Shown here: positions 8,686 through 16,527 of the stretch, in pieces
How the letters are laid out: the number at the start of each line of letters is the position of its first letter
How positions within the stretch are numbered: position 1 is the first letter of the stretch
Assembly (NCBI RefSeq): GCF_017255185.1
Contig: NZ_JAFKCZ010000012.1
Location: 97,314 to 161,313, forward strand
Origin: Parahaliea mediterranea
GTDB taxonomy: Bacteria; Pseudomonadota; Gammaproteobacteria; Pseudomonadales; Halieaceae
Length of the DNA stretch: 64,000 nucleotides
Reading direction: 5' to 3'
The notes under the pieces: generated by a model
What the model saw: the letters and a program-made list of their open reading frames with translations, nothing else
Database searches by the model: none
What the model was told of the DNA's origin: nothing
Position numbers and translations under genes: made by a program

Positions 8686-8804
8686 CCGGCGCTCACCGGG
8701 CCGCCCGCGCGATGAGCCTCGCAGGGGCCGGCAACGGAATCAATCAGCCGGCAGATTGATTTTTCCTGTCCCTGTCGGCGGCCACGCGCCGCAAACAGGG
8801 CTTG

Positions 8805-8827
8805 AAAAGGCCTCGCGAGGCCTTTTT
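8805..8827. terminator. Bidirectional rho-independent terminator
   Basis: Self-complementary AAAAGGCCTCG / CGAGGCCTTTT with T-runs on both strands, between the convergent cytochrome c' and cytochrome b561 genes. Confidence 0.8.
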
Positions 8828-8851
8828 GAGTTCAACACACGGGCAAACACG

Positions 8852-9523
8852 CTACCAGGGGCTGACCGGCGCCGGCACCAGTTCCAGCAACAGCCACAGG
8901 CCGGCCCCGGCCAAGGCCAGGAAGCACAATGCCCGCCACGCCGGCGCGGGGGGCGCGGCCCCTTCCCGGCCCGCGACACTACCCTTCACCATCGCCTGGA
9001 CAAGCTTCTCTCCCCTTGCCCACTGGTGCCAGGCCACCGCCAGGATGTGCAGCGCGACCAGGCCCAGCAAGGCGTTGAAAGCCACTTCGTGCACCGCGCC
9101 AAAGCGGTCCTGCCAGGCGCCGCTCGCCAGGTGGTGCAGCGGCCCGTCGAACAGGATATCGTCGGAATTGAACAGGCCACTGACCACCTGCAACAGCAAC
9201 AACGCCAGGGCGACAACCACGAACCAGCCCCCCAGCGGATTGTGTCCCGACGCGGCGCCGTCCCTGTCGCGCAGGCCATCCCGGACAAAGCCGGCAACCG
9301 CGCGCGGCCCGCGAAGAAAAGCGCCAAAGCGCGATGCCCGGCTGCCCCAGAATCCCCATGCCAGGCGGAACAACACCAGTACCAGCACAGTGTAGCCAAG
9401 GCGCTCGTGCCAATCGGTCAGGCCCTCTTCTCCCGTCCACCAGGCCAGGGGAATGGCCAGCACCAAGATCCAGTGAAACAAGCGCGTCGGCCAGTCCCAG
9501 AGCGGGTAGCGTTTCGATGACAT
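8852..9523 (-). CDS. Cytochrome b561 / Ni-Fe-hydrogenase b-type membrane cytochrome
   Basis: About 223 residues with four main hydrophobic helices and candidate haem-ligating histidines: H17 in TRLFHWIL, the DWHERLGY histidine, and later HEVAFNALLGLVALHILAV. This fits the bacterial cytochrome b561 / prokaryotic b-type cytochrome family (PF01292), which moves electrons between quinone and periplasmic carriers. The ATG at 9523 has an excellent GGGGAGGAGG site; the longer frame to 9649 overlaps the NUDIX gene and is rejected. Convergent with cytochrome c', which could be its redox partner (inference from position). Confidence 0.87.
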   Translation of the reverse strand: MSSKRYPLWDWPTRLFHWILVLAIPLAWWTGEEGLTDWHERLGYTVLVLVLFRLAWGFWGSRASRFGAFLRGPRAVAGFVRDGLRDRDGAASGHNPLGGWFVVVALALLLLQVVSGLFNSDDILFDGPLHHLASGAWQDRFGAVHEVAFNALLGLVALHILAVAWHQWARGEKLVQAMVKGSVAGREGAAPPAPAWRALCFLALAGAGLWLLLELVPAPVSPW

Positions 9524-9539
9524 CAGCCTCCTCCCCTCG

Positions 9540-10250
9540 CTAGCCGTGAACCAGGGAGGGCCACGCCGCGTCGACGCCCTGGTAACGGTAGTGCCAGCGC
9601 CCCTCGCACAGCACGGCGCGATGCCGGGGACCCGGCGTGGTGGCGTCACCGCGGTCGTAACCGGCGTCGCCCGGAAACATGACCAGTAATTGCCCGTCTT
9701 CCTTGCCGATCACCGGCATGACTTGCGGCGGCGCCGCGCGCTCACCCCGCGCAAGGAAGGACGCCAGGCTGTCGAATCGGGCGAGATCACACAGGGTGAT
9801 GAAGGTGGGCGGCAGCAGGCCCAGCTCCCCCTGCTCCTGGAATTCCACGGCCTCGCGCACCGGCAGCCAGCGGGCATCGTGAATTTCGCTGCCGTCGATC
9901 ACCACGTCGCCGGCGCCATCCACCGGCGCCGCGTAGAAGCGCGTATCGAAGCGCTTGGGCTCCACCTCCGGCGTGATCCAGCGACTGATCAGTTGCATGC
10001 GCTCGGGAAGCGGCGCCAGGCCGCACTCTTCCCGCGCCTCCCGCACCGCCGCCAATCGCGCCGCCCGATCGGGGTCGTCCGCCGCGGCGGTCCGGTCGGC
10101 GGCCTCTATGGCCCCGCCGGGAAACACCCACACTCCGCCCGCGAACATCAGCGCCTTGTTGCGCTTGAGCAGCAGCGTTTCCAGCCCCCGCGCGCCATCC
10201 CGCAACAACACCACCGTGCTGGCGGGACGGGCCAACACCGCCTTGTCCAT
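9540..10250 (-). CDS. NUDIX hydrolase
   Basis: About 236 residues. N-terminal ARPASTVVLLRDGARGLETLLLKRN, then FPGGAIEA separated by an insertion of about 20 residues from VREAREECGL. Together these form a NUDIX box with the REAREE metal-binding glutamates. The long insertion places it in the NUDT19/NUDT7-like or YfcD-like acyl-CoA/unknown-substrate group rather than MutT. It starts 3 bp after the stop of the M20 amidohydrolase gene and ends 16 bp before cytochrome b561 begins, so the three may be one transcript. Substrate unknown; a nucleoside diphosphate linked to another moiety, perhaps CoA. Confidence 0.85.
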   Translation of the reverse strand: MDKAVLARPASTVVLLRDGARGLETLLLKRNKALMFAGGVWVFPGGAIEAADRTAAADDPDRAARLAAVREAREECGLAPLPERMQLISRWITPEVEPKRFDTRFYAAPVDGAGDVVIDGSEIHDARWLPVREAVEFQEQGELGLLPPTFITLCDLARFDSLASFLARGERAAPPQVMPVIGKEDGQLLVMFPGDAGYDRGDATTPGPRHRAVLCEGRWHYRYQGVDAAWPSLVHG

Positions 10251-10253
10251 CGT

Positions 10254-11585
10254 CTATTGCTCCCGCAGCAGGTCGAGCAGCGCGGTAACGGTTGCCTCGA
10301 CACCGAGGGTCACCGCTGGTTCTGGCGTGATTTTGAACAGCGGGGAATGGTGTGAAGGTACCGCCGTGCCGCCCGCTTCCTCGCGGTCGAAATCCGCCTG
10401 CGGCGTACCGCCCACCGCGAAGTAGGTGCTGGGAATATAGGGGTCGGTGGTAAAGAAGGGGAAGTCCTCCGCGCCCATGCCCTTGCGCTTTTCCGGTTCG
10501 GCGATCACCTCGGCGCCCAGTTCCTCCACCCACAGCGCGCGCAAACGCTGGGTCAGCCCGGTGTCGTTGATCGTGGGCGGCACCCACTCCTCGGACACGA
10601 TTACCTCGGGCAGCTTGTCCTCCGGCAGGCCGGCCACGCGACCCATGTTCTCCGCCACGCGCTTGATGCCATCCAGTAGCAGTTGCCGCGTCTCCAGGTC
10701 GTCGTTGCGCACCGTTAGCTGCAGGTGGGCGCGGTCGGAAATAATATTGTGCTTGGTGCCGGCGTGGAAGGAACCCACGGTGATCACCCCGGGATAGCGC
10801 GGCGGCTTGTCGCGACTGATGACGGTTTGCAGCGCGAGCACGATCTGGCTGCCGAGGACCACCGGATCCACGCCTCGGTGGGGGCTCGCGCCGTGGGCGC
10901 CGACCCCGTGCACGATGATATCCACCGTGTCGGCCCCGGAGTACGGGGAGCCATCGGTCACCCCGATCTTGCCGGTGGGCAGCTCCGAGGTGACGTGAAA
11001 GGCCATGGCGTAGTCGGGCTGGCCAAAGCGTTGCCAGAGATTGTCCTCCATCATCATTTTAGCGCCGCCGACACGCTCTTCCGCGGGCTGCCCGATCAAC
11101 ATCAGGGTGCCGGACCACTCATCCCTGCGCGCGGCCATCGCCCTGGCGGTTCCCACCAGGCTGGTGATGTGCACGTCGTGTCCACAGGCGTGCATCACGA
11201 AGACCTCATTGCCGTCCCAGTCCACCTGCTTGTGACGGGAGGCATTGGCCAGGCCGGACTTTTCCTCCACCGGCAGGCCGTCCATGTCGGCGCGCATCAT
11301 AACCAGGGGGCCGGGACCGTTTTTCATCATCGCCACCACGCCGGTGCCGCCCACCCCCTCGGTGACCTCGAATCCCGCGTCACGCAGCTCTCGCGCCAAA
11401 CGGGCCGAGGTCTTGTGCTCCATGCCGGAGAGTTCGGGATTGCGGTGGAAATAGTCGAACAGGTCTCCCAGGTGGGCGCGATAGTCAGCCGCCACGGCAT
11501 CGGCCAGTTCGTCGGCGTGCAGGGTGGGCACGACGAAAGCACAGCCGATGACGGCCGCCGCGAGGTATCTCAGTGGTCGATGCAT
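10254..11585 (-). CDS. M20 family amidohydrolase, exported
   Basis: About 443 residues with a signal peptide (RYLAAAVIGCAFVVPTLHA). Metal and catalytic signatures of the M20D group (IAA-amino-acid hydrolase, hippurate hydrolase, N-acyl-amino-acid amidohydrolase) are visible: MMRADMDGLPVEE, HACGHDVH, GQPAEERVGGAK and near the C-terminus KGMGAEDFPFF. The enzyme would cleave an amide bond of an N-acylated amino acid or peptide in the periplasm. A dimerisation lid domain is present around VGAHGASPHRGVDPV. First gene of a probable M20-NUDIX-cyt b561 transcript, divergent from saccharopine dehydrogenase. Exact substrate unknown. Confidence 0.88.
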   Translation of the reverse strand: MHRPLRYLAAAVIGCAFVVPTLHADELADAVAADYRAHLGDLFDYFHRNPELSGMEHKTSARLARELRDAGFEVTEGVGGTGVVAMMKNGPGPLVMMRADMDGLPVEEKSGLANASRHKQVDWDGNEVFVMHACGHDVHITSLVGTARAMAARRDEWSGTLMLIGQPAEERVGGAKMMMEDNLWQRFGQPDYAMAFHVTSELPTGKIGVTDGSPYSGADTVDIIVHGVGAHGASPHRGVDPVVLGSQIVLALQTVISRDKPPRYPGVITVGSFHAGTKHNIISDRAHLQLTVRNDDLETRQLLLDGIKRVAENMGRVAGLPEDKLPEVIVSEEWVPPTINDTGLTQRLRALWVEELGAEVIAEPEKRKGMGAEDFPFFTTDPYIPSTYFAVGGTPQADFDREEAGGTAVPSHHSPLFKITPEPAVTLGVEATVTALLDLLREQ

Positions 11586-11747
11586 TCCGGTTTTTCCTTT
11601 TCTGGCTCACTCGGTTCGGGTATCACCGAGGCTATCAGAGCCGTGTAAAAGCGCAAGCTCGGGCGACCCCAAACGAAAGCGCGCAACCGCGGCGCGGACA
11701 ATACAGGGTCCTTGCGGTACAGTGGCCGCTTTTGCTGGAGACCGTCC

Positions 11748-12842
11748 ATGACAACAACGGACAAAACCCTGCTGTGGTTGCGCTGCGAGAACCGCGACGA
11801 AGAGGCGCGCAGCCCGCTCACGCCGACGGACGCTGGCCGCCTGGTGAGCGCGGGCTTTACGGTGGTGGTGGAACGCTCCTCACAGCGCTGCTTCGGCGAC
11901 GAGGCCTACCTGGCCATGGGCTGCCGCATCGCCCTGCCCGGCCAGTGGCGGGAGGCACCCGCGAACGCGTTTATATTGGGACTCAGGGAGCTGCCGCCGC
12001 CCCCCGTCGCGCTGCGGCACAGGCACATCTATTTTGCCCGAGCCGACAAAGACCAGCCGGGCGCCGCGGATTTGCTCGCCCGCTTGCGTCACGGCGGCGG
12101 CGAGCTACTCGACCTGGAATACCTGGTGGACGAGCGCGAACGTCGCCTGGCGGCCTTCGGTTACTGGGCGGGCTTTGCCGGCGCCGCCCTGGCGATACGG
12201 GCCTGGGCCAGACAGTCACTGGCCATCGAACCCTGCCTGCCACCGCTGGCGCCCTACCACTCGCGCGCGGATTTGCTCGGCGCCCTGGAGCCGGAACTGG
12301 AACGGGCCCTGGAGCGCGCCGCGCCGCCTCGCAGCCTGGTCATCGGCTCCGCGGGCCGCTGCGGCAGCGGCGCGCGGGCCCTGCTGGAAGCACTGCAACT
12401 GCCCTGCGACGGCTGGGACATCGACGAGACCGTTGGCGGGGGCCCTTTCGATACTATTTTGGCGCAGGACATCCTGGTCAATTGCGTGCGTTTACAGCGC
12501 GCGACACCGCCCTTCCTCACGCCCGGGCTACTGCGGCGACCGCGGCGTGCGCTGCGCGTCATCGTCGATGTCAGCTGCGACCCCGGCAATCCCCGCAACC
12601 CGCTGCCCGTTTACCGCGAGGCGACCTCCTTTGCCGCCCCCGCGTTGCGCCTGCGGGTGCCCGCGCCACTGCTGCACCTGATCGCCATCGACAACCTGTC
12701 ATCGCTGCTACCCGCCGAGGCCAGTACCGACTTCAGCGCGCAGCTGCTGCCCGCCCTGCTGCAGCTGGCGAATGACCGGGCCTCGGTCTGGCGCCGCGCC
12801 CGGGCACTGCTGCGCGAATACGCCGACCCCGTCCCCATCTAG
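11748..12842 (+). CDS. Saccharopine dehydrogenase (NAD+, L-lysine-forming) family
   Basis: About 364 residues. The N-terminus resembles the alanine dehydrogenase/PNT N-terminal domain (LLWLRCENRDEEARSPLTP...DAGRLVSAGFTVVVE, then RCFGDEAYLAMGC). The centre carries IGSAGRCGSGARALLEAL; GRCGSGA is the diagnostic motif of yeast Lys1-type saccharopine dehydrogenases (EC 1.5.1.7). It then reads IVDVSCDPGNPRNPLPVYREAT, also typical. It would interconvert saccharopine with lysine and 2-oxoglutarate. ATG 11748 has GGAG eight bases upstream. No glutamate-forming partner is adjacent. Bacterial members are less common than fungal ones; whether it acts in lysine synthesis or breakdown is unknown. Confidence 0.82.
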   Translation: MTTTDKTLLWLRCENRDEEARSPLTPTDAGRLVSAGFTVVVERSSQRCFGDEAYLAMGCRIALPGQWREAPANAFILGLRELPPPPVALRHRHIYFARADKDQPGAADLLARLRHGGGELLDLEYLVDERERRLAAFGYWAGFAGAALAIRAWARQSLAIEPCLPPLAPYHSRADLLGALEPELERALERAAPPRSLVIGSAGRCGSGARALLEALQLPCDGWDIDETVGGGPFDTILAQDILVNCVRLQRATPPFLTPGLLRRPRRALRVIVDVSCDPGNPRNPLPVYREATSFAAPALRLRVPAPLLHLIAIDNLSSLLPAEASTDFSAQLLPALLQLANDRASVWRRARALLREYADPVPI

Positions 12843-12906
12843 GCCCACTGGCTCGACACCGGGTCCCGGAGAACGGGCCCGCGCGCCGCTATCAGGCGGC
12901 GCGTAG

Positions 12907-14130
12907 TCAGTGGCCCGCCAGCAGGCGGTCGGCCATGGACAAGTCGTACCCGAGTTGACGCGCCCGCTCACGGGCATCCGCCCGCTCCCCGGCGGGGCGC
13001 GACACCACCCACAGGTTGGTGGAACGGGTGCCCGAACGGCAATAAGCCAGTACCGGGCCGTCGCCGTCAAAAGCCGCGGCCACGTCCGCGAGCGCAGCCC
13101 CCGGGAAATTCATGGCGGTGACCGGCAGATAGCGGTATTCCAAACCGTGGGCCGCCGCGGCCGCGGCAATTTCCGCGCTGCCCGGCTGGCCGGGCACCTC
13201 GCCGTCGGGGCGATTGTTCAATACGACCTTGTAGCCCGCGGCGGCGATGGCCGGCATGTCCCGAGGATCAATTTGTTCGGAGGCGCCCACGCCCGGGGCC
13301 AGTTCCACGATATTCATACGGTGTACACCCTGGATTGCATTCAGTACCGATTCCGCTTGCATTGTAACTGCTGGGGACGCGAGCACACCACTCGCCCCCA
13401 GCCACAACAGGCGCAGGCCCACCAGGACGAGGAAGGCGCTGATAATGCCGTAGTACAGCCGCGGTTCGGTGCGCTCCACCAGGAAGCGACCAATCCACAC
13501 CCCCAGCGGCGCCAGCGGCACCAGCGCCAGGGAGTACAGCAGGTTGTCGCCGCTGAACTGGCCGAGCAGGTAGTAGGGCAATAGCTTCACCGCGTTGACC
13601 ACGGCGAAAAACATGCCCGCGGTGCCCGCGAACAACAGTGGCGCCAGGCCGCGCGGCAGCAGGTAGACCGTGAGCGGAGGCCCCCCCGCGTGAATGCTGA
13701 AACTGGTGAAGCCGGCGAGGCCACCGAAAAAGGCCGCCGACACGCGGTTGTGGGGCTTGTGCGCGGCCGCCGAGCGCGACAGCAGGAAATTGGCGCCAAA
13801 GACCAGCGCGACAATGCCGATCAGCACCCGCATCCAGTCCTCGCTCATGGACTCGGCGCTCAGGTAACCCAGGGCCACGCCGCACAGGGCGCCCGGCAGC
13901 AGAATGCGCAGGGCGCGCCGGTCGAAGTGCCCCCAATAGGTTTTCACCACCACCGCGTCCATCACCACCAGGATCGGCAGCAGGATCGCCGCGGCCTGGG
14001 TCGGCGACATCACCAGCGCCATCATCGGCACCGACACCATGGCGATGGCACCGCCGAAGCCGCCCTTGGCAATACCATAGAGCAGTACGGCGGGAACGCT
14101 GACCAGGTAGAAATAGGGGTCGGTCAGCAA
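12907..14130 (-). CDS. TauE/SafE-type membrane exporter fused to a DUF442 (TIGR01244) sulfurtransferase/phosphatase domain
   Basis: Single open frame of 407 residues. Residues 1-255 form a TSUP (TauE/SafE, PF01925) exporter with about eight membrane spans (VLLYGIAKGGFGGAI... and GGLAGFTSFSIHAGGPP). Residues about 272-385 form a DUF442/TIGR01244 domain: MNIVELAPGVGASEQIDPRD, VVLNNRPDGE and the CRSGTRS loop with C364, which resembles the catalytic loop of rhodanese/PTP-like sulfur transferases. In other bacteria a TSUP protein and a Blh-type DUF442 enzyme are separate neighbours in sulfide-detoxification operons. The start is TTG 14130, 7 bp after purC's stop. Sulfite/sulfide-related transport is inferred. 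Confidence 0.82.
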   Translation of the reverse strand: MLTDPYFYLVSVPAVLLYGIAKGGFGGAIAMVSVPMMALVMSPTQAAAILLPILVVMDAVVVKTYWGHFDRRALRILLPGALCGVALGYLSAESMSEDWMRVLIGIVALVFGANFLLSRSAAAHKPHNRVSAAFFGGLAGFTSFSIHAGGPPLTVYLLPRGLAPLLFAGTAGMFFAVVNAVKLLPYYLLGQFSGDNLLYSLALVPLAPLGVWIGRFLVERTEPRLYYGIISAFLVLVGLRLLWLGASGVLASPAVTMQAESVLNAIQGVHRMNIVELAPGVGASEQIDPRDMPAIAAAGYKVVLNNRPDGEVPGQPGSAEIAAAAAAHGLEYRYLPVTAMNFPGAALADVAAAFDGDGPVLAYCRSGTRSTNLWVVSRPAGERADARERARQLGYDLSMADRLLAGH

Positions 14131-14137
14131 GGGCGGG

Positions 14138-15241
14138 TCAGTCGATCAGGCCGAACTCGCGCCCCAGCACATCGATGATTTCCGCCCGGGGATTGTCGGC
14201 GATGCTCAGGGGCTCGCCGGTGATGCGCTCGGCAATACCGGTGTAGGTCGCGGAAACCTCCATCAGCACTTCGGTGGGCAGCGCGTGGTCGCGGGCCAGG
14301 GCCTGGCGCTGGGTCATGCGGTCCTTGTCGAGCAGGACATCCGGGTCGGGGAAGTGGTTCAGCAGCAACTGGCGGAAGCCTTCCTTGGAGTTTTCCACGA
14401 TCCGCCCCTCGCGGTAGGCGGGGCCGTCCCAGATGCGCGAGGAGTCGGGCGTGCCCACCTCGTCCATGTAGATCAGTTTTTCCGCGCCCGAGGCGTCGGT
14501 CACGTAGCCGAACTCGAACTTGGTATCCACGAAGATCTGGTCCAGCTTCGCCAGTTCGTCGCCGATGACCTCGAAACCCTCGCGCAGCAGGGTCTCGTAG
14601 CGATCAATGTCCGCCTCGGTGGAAAAATTGAAGGCCTTGAAATTGGCCTCGATATCGCCGCGGGTAATGTTCACGTCGTCCACCGCCGGCACGCCGGGGA
14701 TGCCCTCGAGGATGCCCTTGGTGGACGGGGTAATCAGCAGCTCGGGCAATTTCTGGTCGCGCTCCAGGCCGTCGGGAATACCAATACCGCAGAACTCGCG
14801 CTCTCCCTTGGCATAGGCGCGCCACATGGAACCGGTGATGTACTGCCGGGCGATCGCCTCGATCATCACCGGCCGGGCCTTCTGTACGATCCACACCAGC
14901 GGGTGCGGGATTTCCAGGATATGGCTGTCGGCCAGGCCCCGTTCGCGGAACAGGCGGAACCAGTGATTGGAGATGGCGTTCAGCGCCGCGCCCTTGCCGG
15001 GGACGCCGTTCATGCCACCCTCGCCGTGCCAGATGCAATCGAAAGCGGATATGCGATCGGAAATCACCATGATGGCAAGCGGCGCGTCGGCGGCCACGTC
15101 GTAGCCCCGCTCGGCGATAAGCCGGGCACTGTCGGCGGCGCTGAGCCAGTACACGGATCGCACCTTGCCGCTGTGGATGGGGGCGTCGGTACGGATGGGC
15201 AGGTCGTTGTTTACCGCCAAAACCTTGTCTGCAAGACTCAT
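14138..15241 (-). CDS. purC: Phosphoribosylaminoimidazole-succinocarboxamide synthase
   Basis: SAICAR synthetase (EC 6.3.2.6) of the longer, about 367-residue type. It joins aspartate to CAIR in purine synthesis. Family landmarks: [10 protein letters not shown] near the N-terminus, [46 protein letters not shown] and [31 protein letters not shown] at ATG 15241 matches the usual N-terminus, so the upstream ATG at 15262 is less likely. Soluble cytosolic enzyme. The fused exporter gene follows 7 bp downstream and may be co-transcribed. Confidence 0.95.
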   Translation of the reverse strand: MSLADKVLAVNNDLPIRTDAPIHSGKVRSVYWLSAADSARLIAERGYDVAADAPLAIMVISDRISAFDCIWHGEGGMNGVPGKGAALNAISNHWFRLFRERGLADSHILEIPHPLVWIVQKARPVMIEAIARQYITGSMWRAYAKGEREFCGIGIPDGLERDQKLPELLITPSTKGILEGIPGVPAVDDVNITRGDIEANFKAFNFSTEADIDRYETLLREGFEVIGDELAKLDQIFVDTKFEFGYVTDASGAEKLIYMDEVGTPDSSRIWDGPAYREGRIVENSKEGFRQLLLNHFPDPDVLLDKDRMTQRQALARDHALPTEVLMEVSATYTGIAERITGEPLSIADNPRAEIIDVLGREFGLID

Positions 15242-15417
15242 TTGAATGTCCCGATAGTTCATACGAAGAAGAGGCCGCACGGGCTCGCGGCCCGGGCACC
15301 GGAAAAGCGCGAATTCTAGCAAAAACCTCTGCCGCGGGCATCCCGGCGCCGCGATTGTCCCGGCCGCCCGCCTTCCACTATCATGGCGGCCCTCTCCCGC
15401 TTTTTGGTACTGCCGCT

Positions 15418-16434
15418 ATGCGCCCGGTAACAGCTTCCCTCGTGCTCCCCGTTCTGGCCGGCGTCCTGGCCCCGCTCGCCGGCGCCGCCAACTCCCTGGC
15501 CGAGTGCGCCCTGCTCCAGGACGACGCGCTGCGACTGGGTTGCTACGACGCGCTGGCCAAGGCGGAGGCGGAAGCCAGCGACGACACCCCGACCGACGCC
15601 AACGCGCTGGCCGAGCAAGTGGTCAGGCAGGAGGGTCCGGGTCGCAAGGAGCTGCTTGCCGGAGAGCGCCTGCGCCAGGAGCAGGCGGTCGCCAACAATG
15701 CCTTTGTGCTTACGCCCCACCGGCGCAATTACCTGCTGCCGGTCACCTACAACAGCCGCATCAACGACGAACCCTGGCGGGCACAGTATCCCGACGACGA
15801 CATGCAGGAAGTCGAGGCCAAATTCCAGTTCAGCGTGAAGGCCCTGATCTGGGGGGACCTGCTCGGCGAGGGCAACAGCCTGTGGGGCGGATACACTCAG
15901 GAAAACTGGTGGCAGGTCTACAACGAGTCATCGCCCTTTCGCGAGACCAACTACCAGCCGGAGGTGTTCTTTACCTTCGAGAACGACTGGCAAGCGCTGG
16001 GTTTCACCAACACCCTGCTGACCCTGGGACTCAACCACCAGTCCAACGGCCAGGGCGGCGACCTGTCGCGCAGCTGGAACCGGATCATCGGCGGCGCCGT
16101 GTTCGAACGCCAGCGCATGACCCTGGGGGCGCGCCTGTGGTATCGCCTGCCAGAGAGCCGGGAAGACGACGACAACCCCGACATTCTCGACTACTACGGC
16201 TACGGCGACCTCACCGGGGTGTGGAAATACCACCAGCACGAGTTCTCGGTGATGCTGCGCAACAACCTGCGCAGCGACAACAAAGGCGCGGTGGAACTGG
16301 AGTGGACCTTCCCCATCAGCCCCCGTTTCAAGGGCTACATACAGTACTTCCACGGTTACGGCGAGAGCATGGTCGACTACGACCACATCACCAACCGCAT
16401 CGGGGTGGGCCTGTCGCTCACCGATTTGCTGTAG
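15418..16434 (+). CDS. pldA: Outer membrane phospholipase A
   Basis: About 338 residues. Signal peptide ends near PLAGAA, then a roughly 80-residue N-terminal extension (LAECALLQDDALRLGCYDALAKAE...) precedes a beta-barrel. The catalytic His-x-Ser of OMPLA is visible in NHQSNGQ (H207, S209) followed by SWNRIIGGAVFE, where the active-site Asn-Arg region lies, and EDDDNPDILDYYGYGDL. OMPLA (PF02253) is a calcium-dependent outer-membrane phospholipase A1 activated by loss of lipid asymmetry. The DUF-like cysteine-containing extension, seen in several gammaproteobacterial members, is not in the E. coli enzyme. ATG 15418 starts a clear signal peptide. Confidence 0.9.
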   Translation: MRPVTASLVLPVLAGVLAPLAGAANSLAECALLQDDALRLGCYDALAKAEAEASDDTPTDANALAEQVVRQEGPGRKELLAGERLRQEQAVANNAFVLTPHRRNYLLPVTYNSRINDEPWRAQYPDDDMQEVEAKFQFSVKALIWGDLLGEGNSLWGGYTQENWWQVYNESSPFRETNYQPEVFFTFENDWQALGFTNTLLTLGLNHQSNGQGGDLSRSWNRIIGGAVFERQRMTLGARLWYRLPESREDDDNPDILDYYGYGDLTGVWKYHQHEFSVMLRNNLRSDNKGAVELEWTFPISPRFKGYIQYFHGYGESMVDYDHITNRIGVGLSLTDLL

Positions 16435-16527
16435 CGCCCGGCGGCGCGGGGACCATCGCCCTGTTACTCCCCGCGAGACCCGTTAAAATATAGCGCAGGG
16501 ACACTCTCAGACAATAAGCGGACGACA

